This document shows, one piece after another, positions 1 to 8,932 of a stretch of DNA of 64,000 bases; position 1 is the stretch's first letter, and each line of letters begins with the position of its first letter. Source of the DNA: an uncultured Acetobacteraceae bacterium (GTDB lineage Bacteria; Pseudomonadota; Alphaproteobacteria; Acetobacterales; Acetobacteraceae); contig CAIYDT010000083.1 in the NCBI GenBank assembly GCA_903924985.1, positions 1 to 64,000 of the forward strand. Reading direction: 5' to 3'. The translations under genes were made by a program, and so were the position numbers. The notes beneath the pieces are model-generated. The model was not told the origin of the DNA, did no database searches, and saw only the letters and a list, made by a program, of their open reading frames with translations.

Positions 1-105
1 CAGGAGAAGTTACCGCTCTACCTGGGTTTTTTCCAGTTCGTCCATAACGCCCGCAAACGCGGGAAAAACCTCCTCGCAGCGCTGGTCGGAGCCATCGTCG
101 CATGA
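1..105 (+). CDS. C-terminal fragment of an unidentified protein (5' end outside window)
   Basis: Frame 1 is open from the window edge to a TGA at 103-105 and gives 34 residues, rich in aromatic and basic residues ([20 protein letters not shown]) followed by a hydrophobic tail. The composition looks like a real protein end, not a shadow. I do not recognise the family. A transposase end is possible, because the kinase that starts 28 bp downstream has lost its own N-terminus, but that is inference from position only. Confidence 0.35.
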   Translation, partial: QEKLPLYLGFFQFVHNARKRGKNLLAALVGAIVA

Positions 106-133
106 AAGAGGACCCACCACCCCGGAACACAGA

Positions 134-2563
134 ATGAGCCTCCGGGATTTGTTTGAGGCCGCCCGCCCGGACGCCGATGGCAGCGTGACGATCGTCCGCG
201 ACGACGGCACGGTTTTACTGCATCATCCCGACGATGGGCGCGTCATCATTGGCGCGCGCATGCCAAATTCCCTTCCCTGGTACCGTGCCGCGGCGGCGGG
301 CGGCGGTCATTATATCGCGGATGGATTGGGGGACGTCGGGCCGCGGTCCGTTTGGATTCAACGGCTCCGCGATTTCCCATTGCTGATCGACGTCGTTATC
401 TCGGTGCGGGCGGCACTGGCGGCCTGGCAGCATCAGTCATTCTACATTGCCGCCGGCACCACGGCGATGGTCGCCACGCTCGCCATTCTGTTCAGTTTGC
501 TTGCTGGGCAATTCCGCAGTTTGTCGCGATCCGAGGCGTCCCTGTCGCAACGCAATCTCGATCTGGAGCGCAGTGGCGCTCGGCTGGCGGAGCAGACCGT
601 CGCACTTCGGGCGGCGGCGGAAGCGTTGCAGGTCAGCCAACGCGAAGTGGCTGAAAAGTCCAATGTGCTCGAAACGACGCTCGAGCATATGGACGAGGGG
701 ATCATGCTGGTCACCGCCGATCGCATGGTGGCTGTGTGCAACAAGCGTGCGATGGACTTGCTCGATCTGCCATCCGATTTGATGACCAACCGGGCCAGTT
801 TCGACGACGTGTTGCGGCATCAGCGGGAAAACAACGAATTCGCGTATGCCTCCGTGGGCCTTCAGGAACGGATTGGACGAGGGCAGGTGCCGGACGTCGC
901 ATCGGTCTATGAGCGGAAGCGACCGAATGGCCGGATGCTGGAAATACGAACCACGCCATTGCCGGGCGGCGGCATGGTACGCATCTACGCCGACGTGACC
1001 GAACGGAAAGCGGCGGAAGCGCGAGCCGATCTGGCGCGGATACAGGCGGAGGAAGCAAAAGCGCAGGCGGAGCTGGCGAATAGGGCCAAGACTGAGTTTC
1101 TGGCCAATATGTCGCATGAAATTCGCACGCCGATGAACGGTATCATAGGCTTGAGCGAAATCTTATTGCGAGGGAAACTTGATACGCAGCAACTGGAGTG
1201 CGCCGAAGGGGTGCACGATTCGGCTAAATCATTGTTATATATTATTAACGATATTCTCGACATTTCCAAACTGGAAGCCGGTCGTCTAGAGCTGGAATCG
1301 CGTGACTTCGATTTGGCGGGTATGGTGGACGCGTCCGTCAGCCTGTTGGATCTTCAAGCGCGGGAGCAGCGCCTGGCATTGAATGTCCATATCGCTCCCA
1401 AGCTGCGGCGGATGGTACATGGCGACCCGGTCCGGTTGCGCCAGATCATCCTTAATCTGGTCGGCAATGCCCTGAAATTCACGGAACAGGGACGGGTGGA
1501 TGTGCGGGTTTCCGTTGCGGATCGAGACGATCCGAACCGGATTTTGTTCGAAGTCGTGGACACCGGCATCGGGATGACCGAGGATACCAAGTCTCGTTTG
1601 TTCCAGAAATTTACCCAGGCGGATAGTTCCATATCCCGCCGGTTCGGCGGTACGGGTTTGGGACTCGCTATCAGCCGGGAGTTGGTCGAGCTGATGGGCG
1701 GAACCATCGGCGTGGACAGCAAACCGGGGCAAGGTAGTCGCTTTTATTTCAACCTGGCATTGCCGCCGGCGATCGGCGAACCAAAAGCCGATTATACGCC
1801 CGCGCCACACGCGGTGGACGGACGAAAGCTGTACGTCCTGGTCGTCGATGATAACAAGATCAACCAGCGCCTTATTACCGTGCTGCTGGAAGCCGAGGGA
1901 CATCGGGTGCAGGTTGCGTCAAACGGCCGCGAGGCGGTCGAGGCAGTAATGCGGGAGACATACGATGCGATCCTGATGGATGTGCAGATGCCGGTGATGG
2001 ACGGCGTGCAGGCCACACGGCGCATCCGCGGGTTGCCCACGCCGCGCTGCGATATTCCGATCATCGCGCTGACTGCTGACGCCCTGGCTGGCTCGGACGA
2101 ACGGTATCGGGCGGCAGGCATGGACGCCTATGTCAGCAAGCCGCTGGATCCGGCGACGTTATTCGGAAAACTGGCCTCGGTTACAGGCGACGGGGCCAAA
2201 GTCCGGCCGGTTGCCGTTGGGACCGCGGCGATGAGTGACGACACCATTCGGAACCTACGCGACATCCTGCCCGGCAACCAGTTTTCCGATTTCCTGAACG
2301 AATCGGTGGCCGATATCGCGACAAGGGCCGAGCGCTTGCGCGTAAATTTGGAGGCATCCGACGCTATCGCCGCTGCCAAAGAGGCGCACGACATGGTTTC
2401 GGTTGCCGGTAATTGTGGAGCAGGCGTGGTCAGTGCTCTGGCACGGGAGATCGAACATGCCTGCCGAGCGGGCGATCTTCAGGCAGCTCGGGCGAGCGTT
2501 CCGGAGTTTGCACGCGCCACGGCCGAGGCCATCGCCCGCCTGAATGAGGTTCGCGCGGCTTAA
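134..2563 (+). CDS. Hybrid sensor histidine kinase (PAS-HisKA-HATPase-REC-Hpt), N-terminally truncated
   Basis: A membrane-bound phosphorelay kinase of 809 residues. In order: the second half of a PDC/dCache-type periplasmic sensor (about 1-95), one transmembrane helix (about 100-125), a coiled coil, a PAS domain (about 180-290), HisKA with the H-box [12 protein letters not shown] (phospho-acceptor His328), HATPase with N box (NLVGNALKF), G1 (DTGIGM) and G2 (GGTGLGL), a receiver domain with Asp616 in [10 protein letters not shown], and a C-terminal Hpt domain with His752 ([10 protein letters not shown]). Kinases of this type normally begin with a transmembrane helix and a complete extracellular sensor. 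Here the sensor starts mid-domain and no first helix is present, so the reading frame appears cut by a rearrangement just upstream. No cognate response regulator is adjacent. The frame stays open upstream of the chosen ATG to the window edge, but that peptide has no sensor-like character. Confidence 0.85.
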   Translation: MSLRDLFEAARPDADGSVTIVRDDGTVLLHHPDDGRVIIGARMPNSLPWYRAAAAGGGHYIADGLGDVGPRSVWIQRLRDFPLLIDVVISVRAALAAWQHQSFYIAAGTTAMVATLAILFSLLAGQFRSLSRSEASLSQRNLDLERSGARLAEQTVALRAAAEALQVSQREVAEKSNVLETTLEHMDEGIMLVTADRMVAVCNKRAMDLLDLPSDLMTNRASFDDVLRHQRENNEFAYASVGLQERIGRGQVPDVASVYERKRPNGRMLEIRTTPLPGGGMVRIYADVTERKAAEARADLARIQAEEAKAQAELANRAKTEFLANMSHEIRTPMNGIIGLSEILLRGKLDTQQLECAEGVHDSAKSLLYIINDILDISKLEAGRLELESRDFDLAGMVDASVSLLDLQAREQRLALNVHIAPKLRRMVHGDPVRLRQIILNLVGNALKFTEQGRVDVRVSVADRDDPNRILFEVVDTGIGMTEDTKSRLFQKFTQADSSISRRFGGTGLGLAISRELVELMGGTIGVDSKPGQGSRFYFNLALPPAIGEPKADYTPAPHAVDGRKLYVLVVDDNKINQRLITVLLEAEGHRVQVASNGREAVEAVMRETYDAILMDVQMPVMDGVQATRRIRGLPTPRCDIPIIALTADALAGSDERYRAAGMDAYVSKPLDPATLFGKLASVTGDGAKVRPVAVGTAAMSDDTIRNLRDILPGNQFSDFLNESVADIATRAERLRVNLEASDAIAAAKEAHDMVSVAGNCGAGVVSALAREIEHACRAGDLQAARASVPEFARATAEAIARLNEVRAA

Positions 2564-2581
2564 CCAGCGGAGGCGTCTGTC

Positions 2582-3508
2582 ATGGCCAACCCGAAGACCG
2601 ATCCAGCCCGCTTCGAGGTCGTCAAAAACGCCCTGTTTGCTGCCGCCGAGGAGATGAAGATCGTCCTCGCCAAGACGGCCTATTCGCCGTTGTTGAAGGT
2701 TGCTGGGGATTACTCCCGCGGCATTTTCGACGCGAACGGCGACATGGTGGCGCAGGGGCCGGACTTGCCCATCCATCTGGGGTCGATGCCCGAAGCGGTG
2801 CGGGCGGTGGTGCGGGCGTTCCCGGACGTGGCGGTGGGCGATGTGTTCATCCACAACGACCCATACCATGGCGGCTCCCATCTGCCCGATGTTAACGTTG
2901 TGGCCCCAGCGTTTCATGGGGGGCGGTTGCTGGGTTTCGGCTGCGTGCGGGCGCATTGGCCGGATATCGGCAGCGCGTCGCCAGGGTCGTACGGCGCGGT
3001 GACGGAGATATACGGGGAGGGGCTGCGTCTGCCGCCCATCCGGCTGTATCGCGACGGCAAGCCGGACCCGTCCATCGAGGCGATCATTTTCGCCAATGTC
3101 CGCACCCCCGCCGAACGGCTGGGCGATCTGCGGGCCCAGGTGGCGGCAACCTGGCGCGGCACGCAGCGCATGGTGGAGCTGGCAGCGAAATATGGCACCG
3201 ACGAGCTTTTGCAGATTATGCGGGAGGTGCTGGACTACTCCGAAACCATGATGCGTGCCGCGTTACGCGCGCTGCCGGACGGGCCGGCGGTGGCGCTGTT
3301 GAAACCGCCGGTTGGCCCGACCCGGAAACTGAACAGCAAAGGCGGTTTCTTGGTGCCGGCTGGGTCGTTGGTCGTGCTGGATGCTCCGGGCTCCGGCGGC
3401 TTCGGCGATCCGGCTGAACGCGACCCCGCGGCCCTTTCCGAAGACCTGTTGGACGGCTACGTTACGTCGGTCGCCGCGCGCCGGGATTACGGGGTAGACG
3501 CGGCTTAA
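2582..3508 (+). CDS. Hydantoinase B/oxoprolinase-family protein with large internal deletion
   Basis: The N-terminal ~230 residues (from FEVVKNALFAAAEEM through the NDPYHGGSHLPD motif and on) and the last ~60 residues (GSGGFGDPAERDP ... ARRDYGV) both match hydantoinase B / oxoprolinase (HyuB) subunits, which are usually about 500-580 residues. This protein has only 308. The central ~200-250 residues are missing and the two ends are joined in frame near residues 230-250 (around nt 3270-3330). No HyuA-type ATPase subunit lies beside it. It follows the kinase by 18 bp with a ribosome site (GGAGG near 2568). The family performs ATP-dependent hydrolysis of hydantoins or 5-oxoproline, but with the core deleted this product is probably inactive: a pseudogene that kept its frame, or a repurposed small protein. 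Confidence 0.75.
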   Translation: MANPKTDPARFEVVKNALFAAAEEMKIVLAKTAYSPLLKVAGDYSRGIFDANGDMVAQGPDLPIHLGSMPEAVRAVVRAFPDVAVGDVFIHNDPYHGGSHLPDVNVVAPAFHGGRLLGFGCVRAHWPDIGSASPGSYGAVTEIYGEGLRLPPIRLYRDGKPDPSIEAIIFANVRTPAERLGDLRAQVAATWRGTQRMVELAAKYGTDELLQIMREVLDYSETMMRAALRALPDGPAVALLKPPVGPTRKLNSKGGFLVPAGSLVVLDAPGSGGFGDPAERDPAALSEDLLDGYVTSVAARRDYGVDAA

Positions 3509-3526
3509 CTTCGGGAGGAAACGCGT

Positions 3527-3772
3527 ATGTCGGAATCAGCAGTGGTCGCCCAAAAGGGCTCCTACAAAGTCGAAGTCGAAGCCGGGAAGGCTTACTGGTG
3601 GTGCTCCTGCGGCAAAAGCGGCAAGCAGCCGTTCTGCGACGGCTCGCACAAGGGTGGCTCGTTCAGCCCGATGAAGTTCGAAGCCGAGACGTCCGGCACG
3701 GTCAGCTTCTGCGGCTGCAAGGCCACCGGCAAGGCGCCGCGTTGCGATGGGTCGCACAAAAACTTGCCCTGA
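3527..3772 (+). CDS. Two-motif CDGSH iron-sulfur protein
   Basis: An 81-residue soluble protein with two CDGSH [2Fe-2S] motifs, each in the C-x-C-x8-C-x3-H spacing: Cys26/Cys28/Cys37/His41 and Cys62/Cys64/Cys73/His77. It belongs to the small bacterial tandem-CDGSH group related to mitoNEET/Miner2 and probably serves in redox or Fe-S transfer; its partner is unknown. The start has a good ribosome site (GGGAGGAAA before the ATG). The last codons lie inside the first unit of a 25-bp tandem repeat, so the DGSHKNLP end of this gene is the source sequence of that repeat. Confidence 0.85.
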   Translation: MSESAVVAQKGSYKVEVEAGKAYWWCSCGKSGKQPFCDGSHKGGSFSPMKFEAETSGTVSFCGCKATGKAPRCDGSHKNLP

Positions 3773-3845
3773 TGGGTCGCACAAAAATTTGCCCTGATGG
3801 GTCGCACAAAAACTTGCCCTGATGGGTCGCACGAAAATTTGCCGT
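3746..3845 (+). repeat. Four tandem copies of a 25-bp unit derived from the CDGSH gene end
   Basis: Units at 3746-3770, 3771-3795, 3796-3820 and 3821-3845, with consensus GATGGGTCGCACAAAAACTT + GCCCT. Copies 1 and 3 are identical; copies 2 and 4 carry one or a few substitutions. Twenty-five is not a multiple of three, so each unit shifts the frame. The stop codon of the CDGSH gene falls at the first unit border as TGATG, and each later unit presents a new ATG. Confidence 0.95.
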
Positions 3846-3857
3846 AAGGATCGTGCC

Positions 3858-4964
3858 ATGAAGATCGACGACGTCACGCTGACCATCTTCACCTGGGACG
3901 GCATTCCGGCCACCAGCTACCATCAGGGGTCTCTGGCGTCGTCGGGCAGTAACCTCGGCCTGCTCCGCATCCACACGGATGCGGGGCTGGTCGGGCACGC
4001 CTTTCTGGGTTCTGCCATGAACCCGGCTGGGATGGATGGGCCGCAGCTGATCCGTTCCCTGAAGCCGATGTTGATGGGGCAGGACCCGCTGGAGCGGGAA
4101 CGTATCCACGCCGGGATGCGGCTTATCAGTCGCAACGTCAGCTATCGGGTCGTCGGGGCGGTCGATACCGCACTGTGGGATTTGTGCGGCAAGATCGCCG
4201 GGCTGCCGGTGCATGCGCTGATGGGCACGTTTCGGAAGTCCATTCCCGCTTATGCCAGCTCGCAGGTGCTGCCGGATGCCTCCGCCTATGTGGAGCAGGC
4301 GCTGGCCTACAAAGCCGCCGGCTGGCAGGCTTACAAGATCCACCCGCCCCGCAACCCGGACCATGACATCGAGGTCTGTGTCGCCGTGCGTAAGGCGGTG
4401 GGGGACGACTACCGGCTGATGCTCGATTCAACCTGGTCGTATGAATACCCCGACGCTTTGCGGGTGGGCCGGGCGATCGAGGAGATGGGATATTATTGGT
4501 ACGAAGATCCTCTGGCCGATGAGGACATCAACGGCTACGTGAAATTGCGGGAAAAACTCGATATTCCGATCATGGCGACGGAATATCCGGCCGGCGGTCT
4601 CGATACCTACCCGATCTGGCTGACCGAGAAGGCCACCGATTATTTGCGGGGCGATATCCCCAACAAAGGTGGTCTGACAACCATGCTGAAAACCGCGCAT
4701 TTGGCCGAGGCCTTCGGGATGCGGTACGAAATTCACCACTCCGGCAATTCGCTGAACAACCTTGCCAATCTGCATCTGTGCATGGCGCTGCGGAACACCA
4801 CGATGTGGGAGGTTCTGCTGCCCGACGGGGCGCATAAGTACGGCATGGCGGTCGATCTGGCACCGGATGAGCAAGGGCTGATGCACGCGCCGGAGGGACC
4901 GGGGATCGGCGGTGCGATCGATTTCGATTTGATTGGGCGGAAGACGGAAGCGGTGCTACGCTGA
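3858..4964 (+). CDS. Mandelate racemase/muconate lactonizing enzyme family protein (enolase superfamily)
   Basis: A 368-residue enolase-superfamily enzyme, probably an acid-sugar dehydratase or racemase. The C-terminal barrel carries the mandelate-racemase signature: Lys160-x-His162 (YKIHP), metal ligands Asp190 (LMLDST), Glu216 (YEDP) and Glu242 (ATEYP), and a His on the opposite face in EIHH (293/294). The family abstracts a proton alpha to a carboxylate using Mg2+; the substrate cannot be read from sequence. The start at 3858 is preceded by TAAGGA at good spacing. A longer in-frame start at 3822 exists only because the 25-bp repeat supplies an ATG, and it is rejected. Confidence 0.85.
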   Translation: MKIDDVTLTIFTWDGIPATSYHQGSLASSGSNLGLLRIHTDAGLVGHAFLGSAMNPAGMDGPQLIRSLKPMLMGQDPLERERIHAGMRLISRNVSYRVVGAVDTALWDLCGKIAGLPVHALMGTFRKSIPAYASSQVLPDASAYVEQALAYKAAGWQAYKIHPPRNPDHDIEVCVAVRKAVGDDYRLMLDSTWSYEYPDALRVGRAIEEMGYYWYEDPLADEDINGYVKLREKLDIPIMATEYPAGGLDTYPIWLTEKATDYLRGDIPNKGGLTTMLKTAHLAEAFGMRYEIHHSGNSLNNLANLHLCMALRNTTMWEVLLPDGAHKYGMAVDLAPDEQGLMHAPEGPGIGGAIDFDLIGRKTEAVLR

Positions 4965-4968
4965 CCGC

Positions 4969-5154
4969 ATGGTCGCAGCGGTCAAAGTCCCGGAGTTGAT
5001 GTCGGTCGGGGCGCAGTTGTTGCGGCGTGGTCCCGACGGCACATGGCCGGAACTGCCGCTGACCATTGAGGCAGGCGATCTTGTGCTGGAAAGCATCGGC
5101 TTTCAGGCGCCCATTGCGGCCCTTTACGCCGGCACCTGGCTGGCGCCGGCGTAA
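4969..5154 (+). pseudogene. Possible C-terminal remnant of a Uma2-type (DUF820) protein
   Basis: A 61-residue frame starting 4 bp after the dehydratase gene. The pattern of the second half (basic-polar strand, a hydrophobic LVLESIGF strand, then PIAALYAGT) resembles the C-terminal end of Uma2-family putative nucleases, where a final strand is followed by 'plaaLY'. The catalytic N-terminal part is absent. It could instead be an independent small protein. No ribosome site is convincing. Confidence 0.35.
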
Positions 5155-5161
5155 GCCAGAC

Positions 5162-5482
5162 CTACCCCACCGCTGCCGCGGTCGCCGCCGCAGCCCACGC
5201 CGTGACGGTCCACAGCACCAGCAGCGCCAGCCGCGCCAGCGGCGTCAACGCCGGGGCTTCTTCGTCTTCGGCGAGGGCCGCGCCGCCGTTCAGCGCCAGC
5301 ACGGTCAGCGGCACGTAGACGACGAAGCTGACCAGCGTTGCCATCAGCAAGCCGGCGACGCAGGGGCCGACACCCAGAACCGGGACGGCGGCGCAGGCGG
5401 CGACCACATGCGCCAATCCCGGCAACCAGGCCTTATCGGCGGTGTCCGGCGTGAGTACGGCGCGTTCGGTCAGGGAGGCCAT
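5162..5482 (-). CDS. Small membrane protein of the sulfite reductase operon, unknown function
   Basis: A 106-residue protein with about three predicted transmembrane helices (near 18-40, 43-65 and 83-103) separated by an acidic loop (AEDEEAP). It begins 4 bp after the cysI stop codon on the same strand, so it is very likely co-transcribed and translationally linked to cysI. I do not recognise the family. Position suggests a link to sulfite or sulfide handling, but nothing in the sequence proves transport. Confidence 0.6.
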   Translation of the reverse strand: MASLTERAVLTPDTADKAWLPGLAHVVAACAAVPVLGVGPCVAGLLMATLVSFVVYVPLTVLALNGGAALAEDEEAPALTPLARLALLVLWTVTAWAAAATAAAVG

Positions 5483-5486
5483 CGGG

Positions 5487-7190
5487 TCAGCTCCTCAGCT
5501 CAGGGGACAAATTTTCGTGGAAATCGAGGCCGGTGACCGTCTGCGCCACCACGCCGGTGCGCACGACGAAATCGCCGAATTTTTCGCCTGGCTGACGGTC
5601 GCGGGCGAAGGACGCGAACAGCGGTGTCAAGGCAGCAACGATCGCATCGTCGCCGACATCGCGCTTGTAGAGCTTGTTCATGCGCATGGCGGTGTGGGAA
5701 GCGCCGAGGTACAGGTTGTACAGGCCGGGTGTCCGCCCGACCAGGCCGATTTCCGACATGTACGGCCTGCCGCAGCCGTTCGGGCAACCGGTCATGCGAA
5801 TGGTAATGTCCTCATCGCCGAGGCCCAGCCGGTCCAGCACGCCTTCCAGGCGGGTGATCAGATGCGGCAGGTACCGCTCGCTTTCGGCCAATGCCAAACC
5901 GCAGGTCGGCAGCGCCACGCAGGCGATGGCGCTGCGTCGCAACCCGCCGGCTTTCTGGTCCAGGCCGTATTCCGCGATCACCGCTGCGACGGCATCGCGC
6001 CTGGCGGGCGGAATAGCCGCCAACACAAGATTCTGGTTCGCGGTGATGATGAAGCGGCCGGCATCCAGCTTCGCGATCTTGTGCAGGCCTTCCATCTGCC
6101 GGCCGGAAATCCGCCCGCTTTCGACATACAGGGAAAAATGCGACCGCCCATCGGCGCTGGTTTCCCAACCAAGCTTGTCGCCGGCCGAGACGAAGGCGAA
6201 ATCGCGCGCCGGCTGCAATGGCGTTGCCAGACGGGCATTGACCGCGTCCACGAATGCACCGACGCCCATGCGGTCCATGGTGTATTTCAGGCGGGCGTGC
6301 TTGCGATCGGAACGATCGCCGAAATCGCGTTGCACCGTCACGATCTTCTCTGCGACGTCGGTGACCTGTTCGGGAGGGCAGAAGCCGATGATATCGCCGG
6401 GGCGGGGATAGGTATCAGGCTCCCCATGCGTCATGCCCATGCCGCCGCCGGCCGCGACGGTGTAGCCGATAACGCGGTCGTGTTCGACTATGGCGATGAA
6501 AGCCAGGTCCTGCGCCAGAGCATCGACGTCGTTGTAGGGTGGCAACGCAACGGCGATCTTGAATTTTCGCGGCAAATAGGTCTTGCCGTAGATCGGCTCG
6601 TCGGTTTCCTCGCCGCCCGCGACGCGTTCCTCACCGACCCAAATTTCGTGCCAGGCTCGGCTTTTCGGCAGCAAATGCGTGGCGATGGCATTCGCCATTT
6701 CGGACACGGTCTCGTGCAGCTTGCCCCGCCATGGATGCACCGATGCCACGACGTTGCGGTTCACGTCGCCGCAGGCCGCGATGGTGTCCAGCAGTTCGGT
6801 GTTCAGTTCCTGAATGGCCGGGCGCAGGTTGGATTTGATGATGCCGTGGAACTGGATGGTCTGGCGCGTGGTCAGCCGCAGCGTGCCGTTGCCGCGCTGG
6901 ATCGCCACCTTCTCCGCCGCCAGCCATTGCGCGGGCGACAGGATGCCGGCCGGCACCCGCATGCGCGCCATGAAGCTGAACGCTTTTTCCATCCGCTGCT
7001 TGCCACGTTCGGCTCGCAGGTCGCGGTCGTCCTGCAAATACATGCCGTGGAATTTGACCAACTGCTGATCGTCGTCGGCGATGGCGCCAGTTTCCACCCG
7101 CGTCAGGCCGTCCGCCAAGGTGCCGCGCAAGTAGTTGCTGCGGGATTTGATGCCCTCGTTGGCCGACAGCGGCCGTTCCAAAATGTCCAT
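5487..7190 (-). CDS. cysI: Assimilatory sulfite reductase hemoprotein (beta) subunit
   Basis: A 567-residue siroheme/[4Fe-4S] subunit that reduces sulfite to sulfide with six electrons delivered by CysJ. It has the two ferredoxin-like half domains and siroheme-binding regions of the family (LRLTTRQTIQFHG; RNVVASVHPW), and the cysteine pairs that ligate the cluster and heme: CVALPTCGLA and TGCPNGCGRPY. Length matches NADPH-type CysI (about 550-570). It starts 11 bp downstream of cysJ on the minus strand, in the order cobA-cysJ-cysI-membrane protein. A 587-codon antisense frame over this gene is a composition artefact. Confidence 0.95.
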   Translation of the reverse strand: MDILERPLSANEGIKSRSNYLRGTLADGLTRVETGAIADDDQQLVKFHGMYLQDDRDLRAERGKQRMEKAFSFMARMRVPAGILSPAQWLAAEKVAIQRGNGTLRLTTRQTIQFHGIIKSNLRPAIQELNTELLDTIAACGDVNRNVVASVHPWRGKLHETVSEMANAIATHLLPKSRAWHEIWVGEERVAGGEETDEPIYGKTYLPRKFKIAVALPPYNDVDALAQDLAFIAIVEHDRVIGYTVAAGGGMGMTHGEPDTYPRPGDIIGFCPPEQVTDVAEKIVTVQRDFGDRSDRKHARLKYTMDRMGVGAFVDAVNARLATPLQPARDFAFVSAGDKLGWETSADGRSHFSLYVESGRISGRQMEGLHKIAKLDAGRFIITANQNLVLAAIPPARRDAVAAVIAEYGLDQKAGGLRRSAIACVALPTCGLALAESERYLPHLITRLEGVLDRLGLGDEDITIRMTGCPNGCGRPYMSEIGLVGRTPGLYNLYLGASHTAMRMNKLYKRDVGDDAIVAALTPLFASFARDRQPGEKFGDFVVRTGVVAQTVTGLDFHENLSPELRS

Positions 7191-7201
7191 TTCGGAATCC
7201 C

Positions 7202-8932
7202 TTAGTAAACGTCACGGAGGTAGCGGCCGTCGCGGCGGATCGCGTCCAACTCGGCTTTCGCGTCTTGCGCGCCCTGATCGGCGAGAATGCGCAGCAGCAT
7301 GGCGTGCACGTCCTTCGCCATCGCGTTCATGTCGCCGCAGACATAAAGCGCGGCGCCGTCGCGCAGCCATCCCGCCAGTTCGGAACGAGACTCCCACATG
7401 GTGTCTTGCACGTAGCGCTTGGCGGGTTGATCGCGGGAGAACGCGACATCCAGCCGGTTCAGCACGCCGTTCTTCAGCCAATCCTGCACTTCCAGTTGGT
7501 ACAGGAAGTCATGGGTGAAATGGCGGTGCCCGAAAAACAGCCAGTTGCGGCCCTTGGCATCCTCGGCCTCCCGTTCTTGCAGGAAGCCGCGAAAGGGGGC
7601 GACGCCAGTGCCGGGGCCAATCATGATAACGGAGCGATCCGGATCGGCCGGCAGGCGGAAATGCTGGTTTGGCCGCAGGAACACGTTCACCCGGTCGCGG
7701 GTGCGTTCGGTCAGATCGACGGACGCAACGCCCTGCCGTGCACGGCCGTGCGAGTCATACCGCAGCGCCGCAACCAGTAGATGGGCTTCCTCGCCCACTG
7801 CCTTGCGAGACGACGCAATCGAGTAATACCGCGGCGGCAGCGGGCGCAGCAGGCCGGTTAGCTGTTCGGCGGTCAGCTTGGACGCGCCAGCTTCCAGCAG
7901 GTCGACGATCTGGCGGCCGGTGGCCCAGCCGGGTTCGGCGGTGAAGCCGGTCAGTTTCGAAAAATCCTCGACCTGCTTGCCGGTCAGGGTGGTGATGTCC
8001 AGCCGCTCGATCAGCGCGGTCCGCAGGTCGCCGTTGCCGGACAGGCCGGCTGCTGTCAGCACAGCGTCGGCCAACGCCGGATCGTTCTGTGGGATGATGC
8101 CAAGCGCGTCGCCGGGCTCATAGAGGATGCCGGAGCCACCGAGAGAAAGTTCCAGGTGGTGGGTGTCGGAGGTGGAGCGGCTGCCGGTCAGGCGCACATG
8201 TTCGGTGATCTCAGCGGCGAAGGGATTGGCGCGGGTTGGGCCGTCCGCCGTGGGGCGGGCGAAATCGACGTGGATGACGGCATGGTCCACGGCCGGTTCG
8301 TCGGCCGGCTTCAGGATCGGCAGGGTCGCGTCGATCCAGGCGCTGGCGGGGGATTCGAAATCCAGATCGCAGTCGAGGCGGCCGGCGACGCGCGTGGCGC
8401 CGAGGGCGGCGAAGCGTTCGTCGAAGCGTTTGCCGACCTCACAGAACTGCGCGTATGCGCGGTCGCCAAGGGACAGTACAGCGTAGCGCAGCTTGTCGAG
8501 GCGCGGCGCGTCATCGGCCATCAGCGCATCCTGGAAATCGACGGCGCGTTGCGGCGGGTCACCCTCACCCCAGGTGCTGGCGATGACCAGCACGTTCTCC
8601 AATTCGGCCAACTGCGTCACGGTGATATCGGCCATATCCATGACTTTGGGCGCGAAGCCGAGCTTGGTGGCGGCCTTGCGGGCCTGCGCGGCGAGGGCCT
8701 CGGAATTGCCGGACTCCGTACCGAACAGGATGGTCAGCGGCGCGCGCCGGGCAGGGGGGGAGGCCGGAACCGAGGCCAGCCCCGGAGTATCATTGGCGGC
8801 GGCGAAACCGGCCAGGAATCCCGCTAGCCAGGTGCGCTGATCGGCGGTGCTGCCGGATATCACGGTGTTCAGGGCCGCGATCTGCTCGTCCGCGAAAGGC
8901 GCGGTTTTAGGCAGCAAGGGGGAGGCGGGCAT
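7202..8932 (-). CDS. cysJ: Assimilatory sulfite reductase flavoprotein (alpha) subunit
   Basis: A 576-residue diflavin reductase that moves electrons from NADPH through FAD and FMN to the CysI hemoprotein. In order: flavodoxin domain with the FMN loop (FGTESGNSEA), connecting domain, FAD-binding motif RYYSIASS, NADPH-binding motif GPGTGVAPFRGF, and the canonical C-terminal YLRDVY. Its start overlaps the stop of the upstream cobA gene (TGATG), suggesting coupled translation. Confidence 0.95.
   Translation of the reverse strand: MPASPLLPKTAPFADEQIAALNTVISGSTADQRTWLAGFLAGFAAANDTPGLASVPASPPARRAPLTILFGTESGNSEALAAQARKAATKLGFAPKVMDMADITVTQLAELENVLVIASTWGEGDPPQRAVDFQDALMADDAPRLDKLRYAVLSLGDRAYAQFCEVGKRFDERFAALGATRVAGRLDCDLDFESPASAWIDATLPILKPADEPAVDHAVIHVDFARPTADGPTRANPFAAEITEHVRLTGSRSTSDTHHLELSLGGSGILYEPGDALGIIPQNDPALADAVLTAAGLSGNGDLRTALIERLDITTLTGKQVEDFSKLTGFTAEPGWATGRQIVDLLEAGASKLTAEQLTGLLRPLPPRYYSIASSRKAVGEEAHLLVAALRYDSHGRARQGVASVDLTERTRDRVNVFLRPNQHFRLPADPDRSVIMIGPGTGVAPFRGFLQEREAEDAKGRNWLFFGHRHFTHDFLYQLEVQDWLKNGVLNRLDVAFSRDQPAKRYVQDTMWESRSELAGWLRDGAALYVCGDMNAMAKDVHAMLLRILADQGAQDAKAELDAIRRDGRYLRDVY

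Noticed and set aside
3822-3857. Earlier start for the mandelate-racemase-family gene
   Set aside because: That ATG comes from the fourth tandem-repeat unit; the start at 3858 has a proper ribosome site and fits the family N-terminus.
5442-7205. 587-codon open frame on the plus strand over cysI
   Set aside because: It is the antisense of a well supported cysI gene; long antisense frames are expected in very GC-rich DNA and its protein has no recognisable domain.
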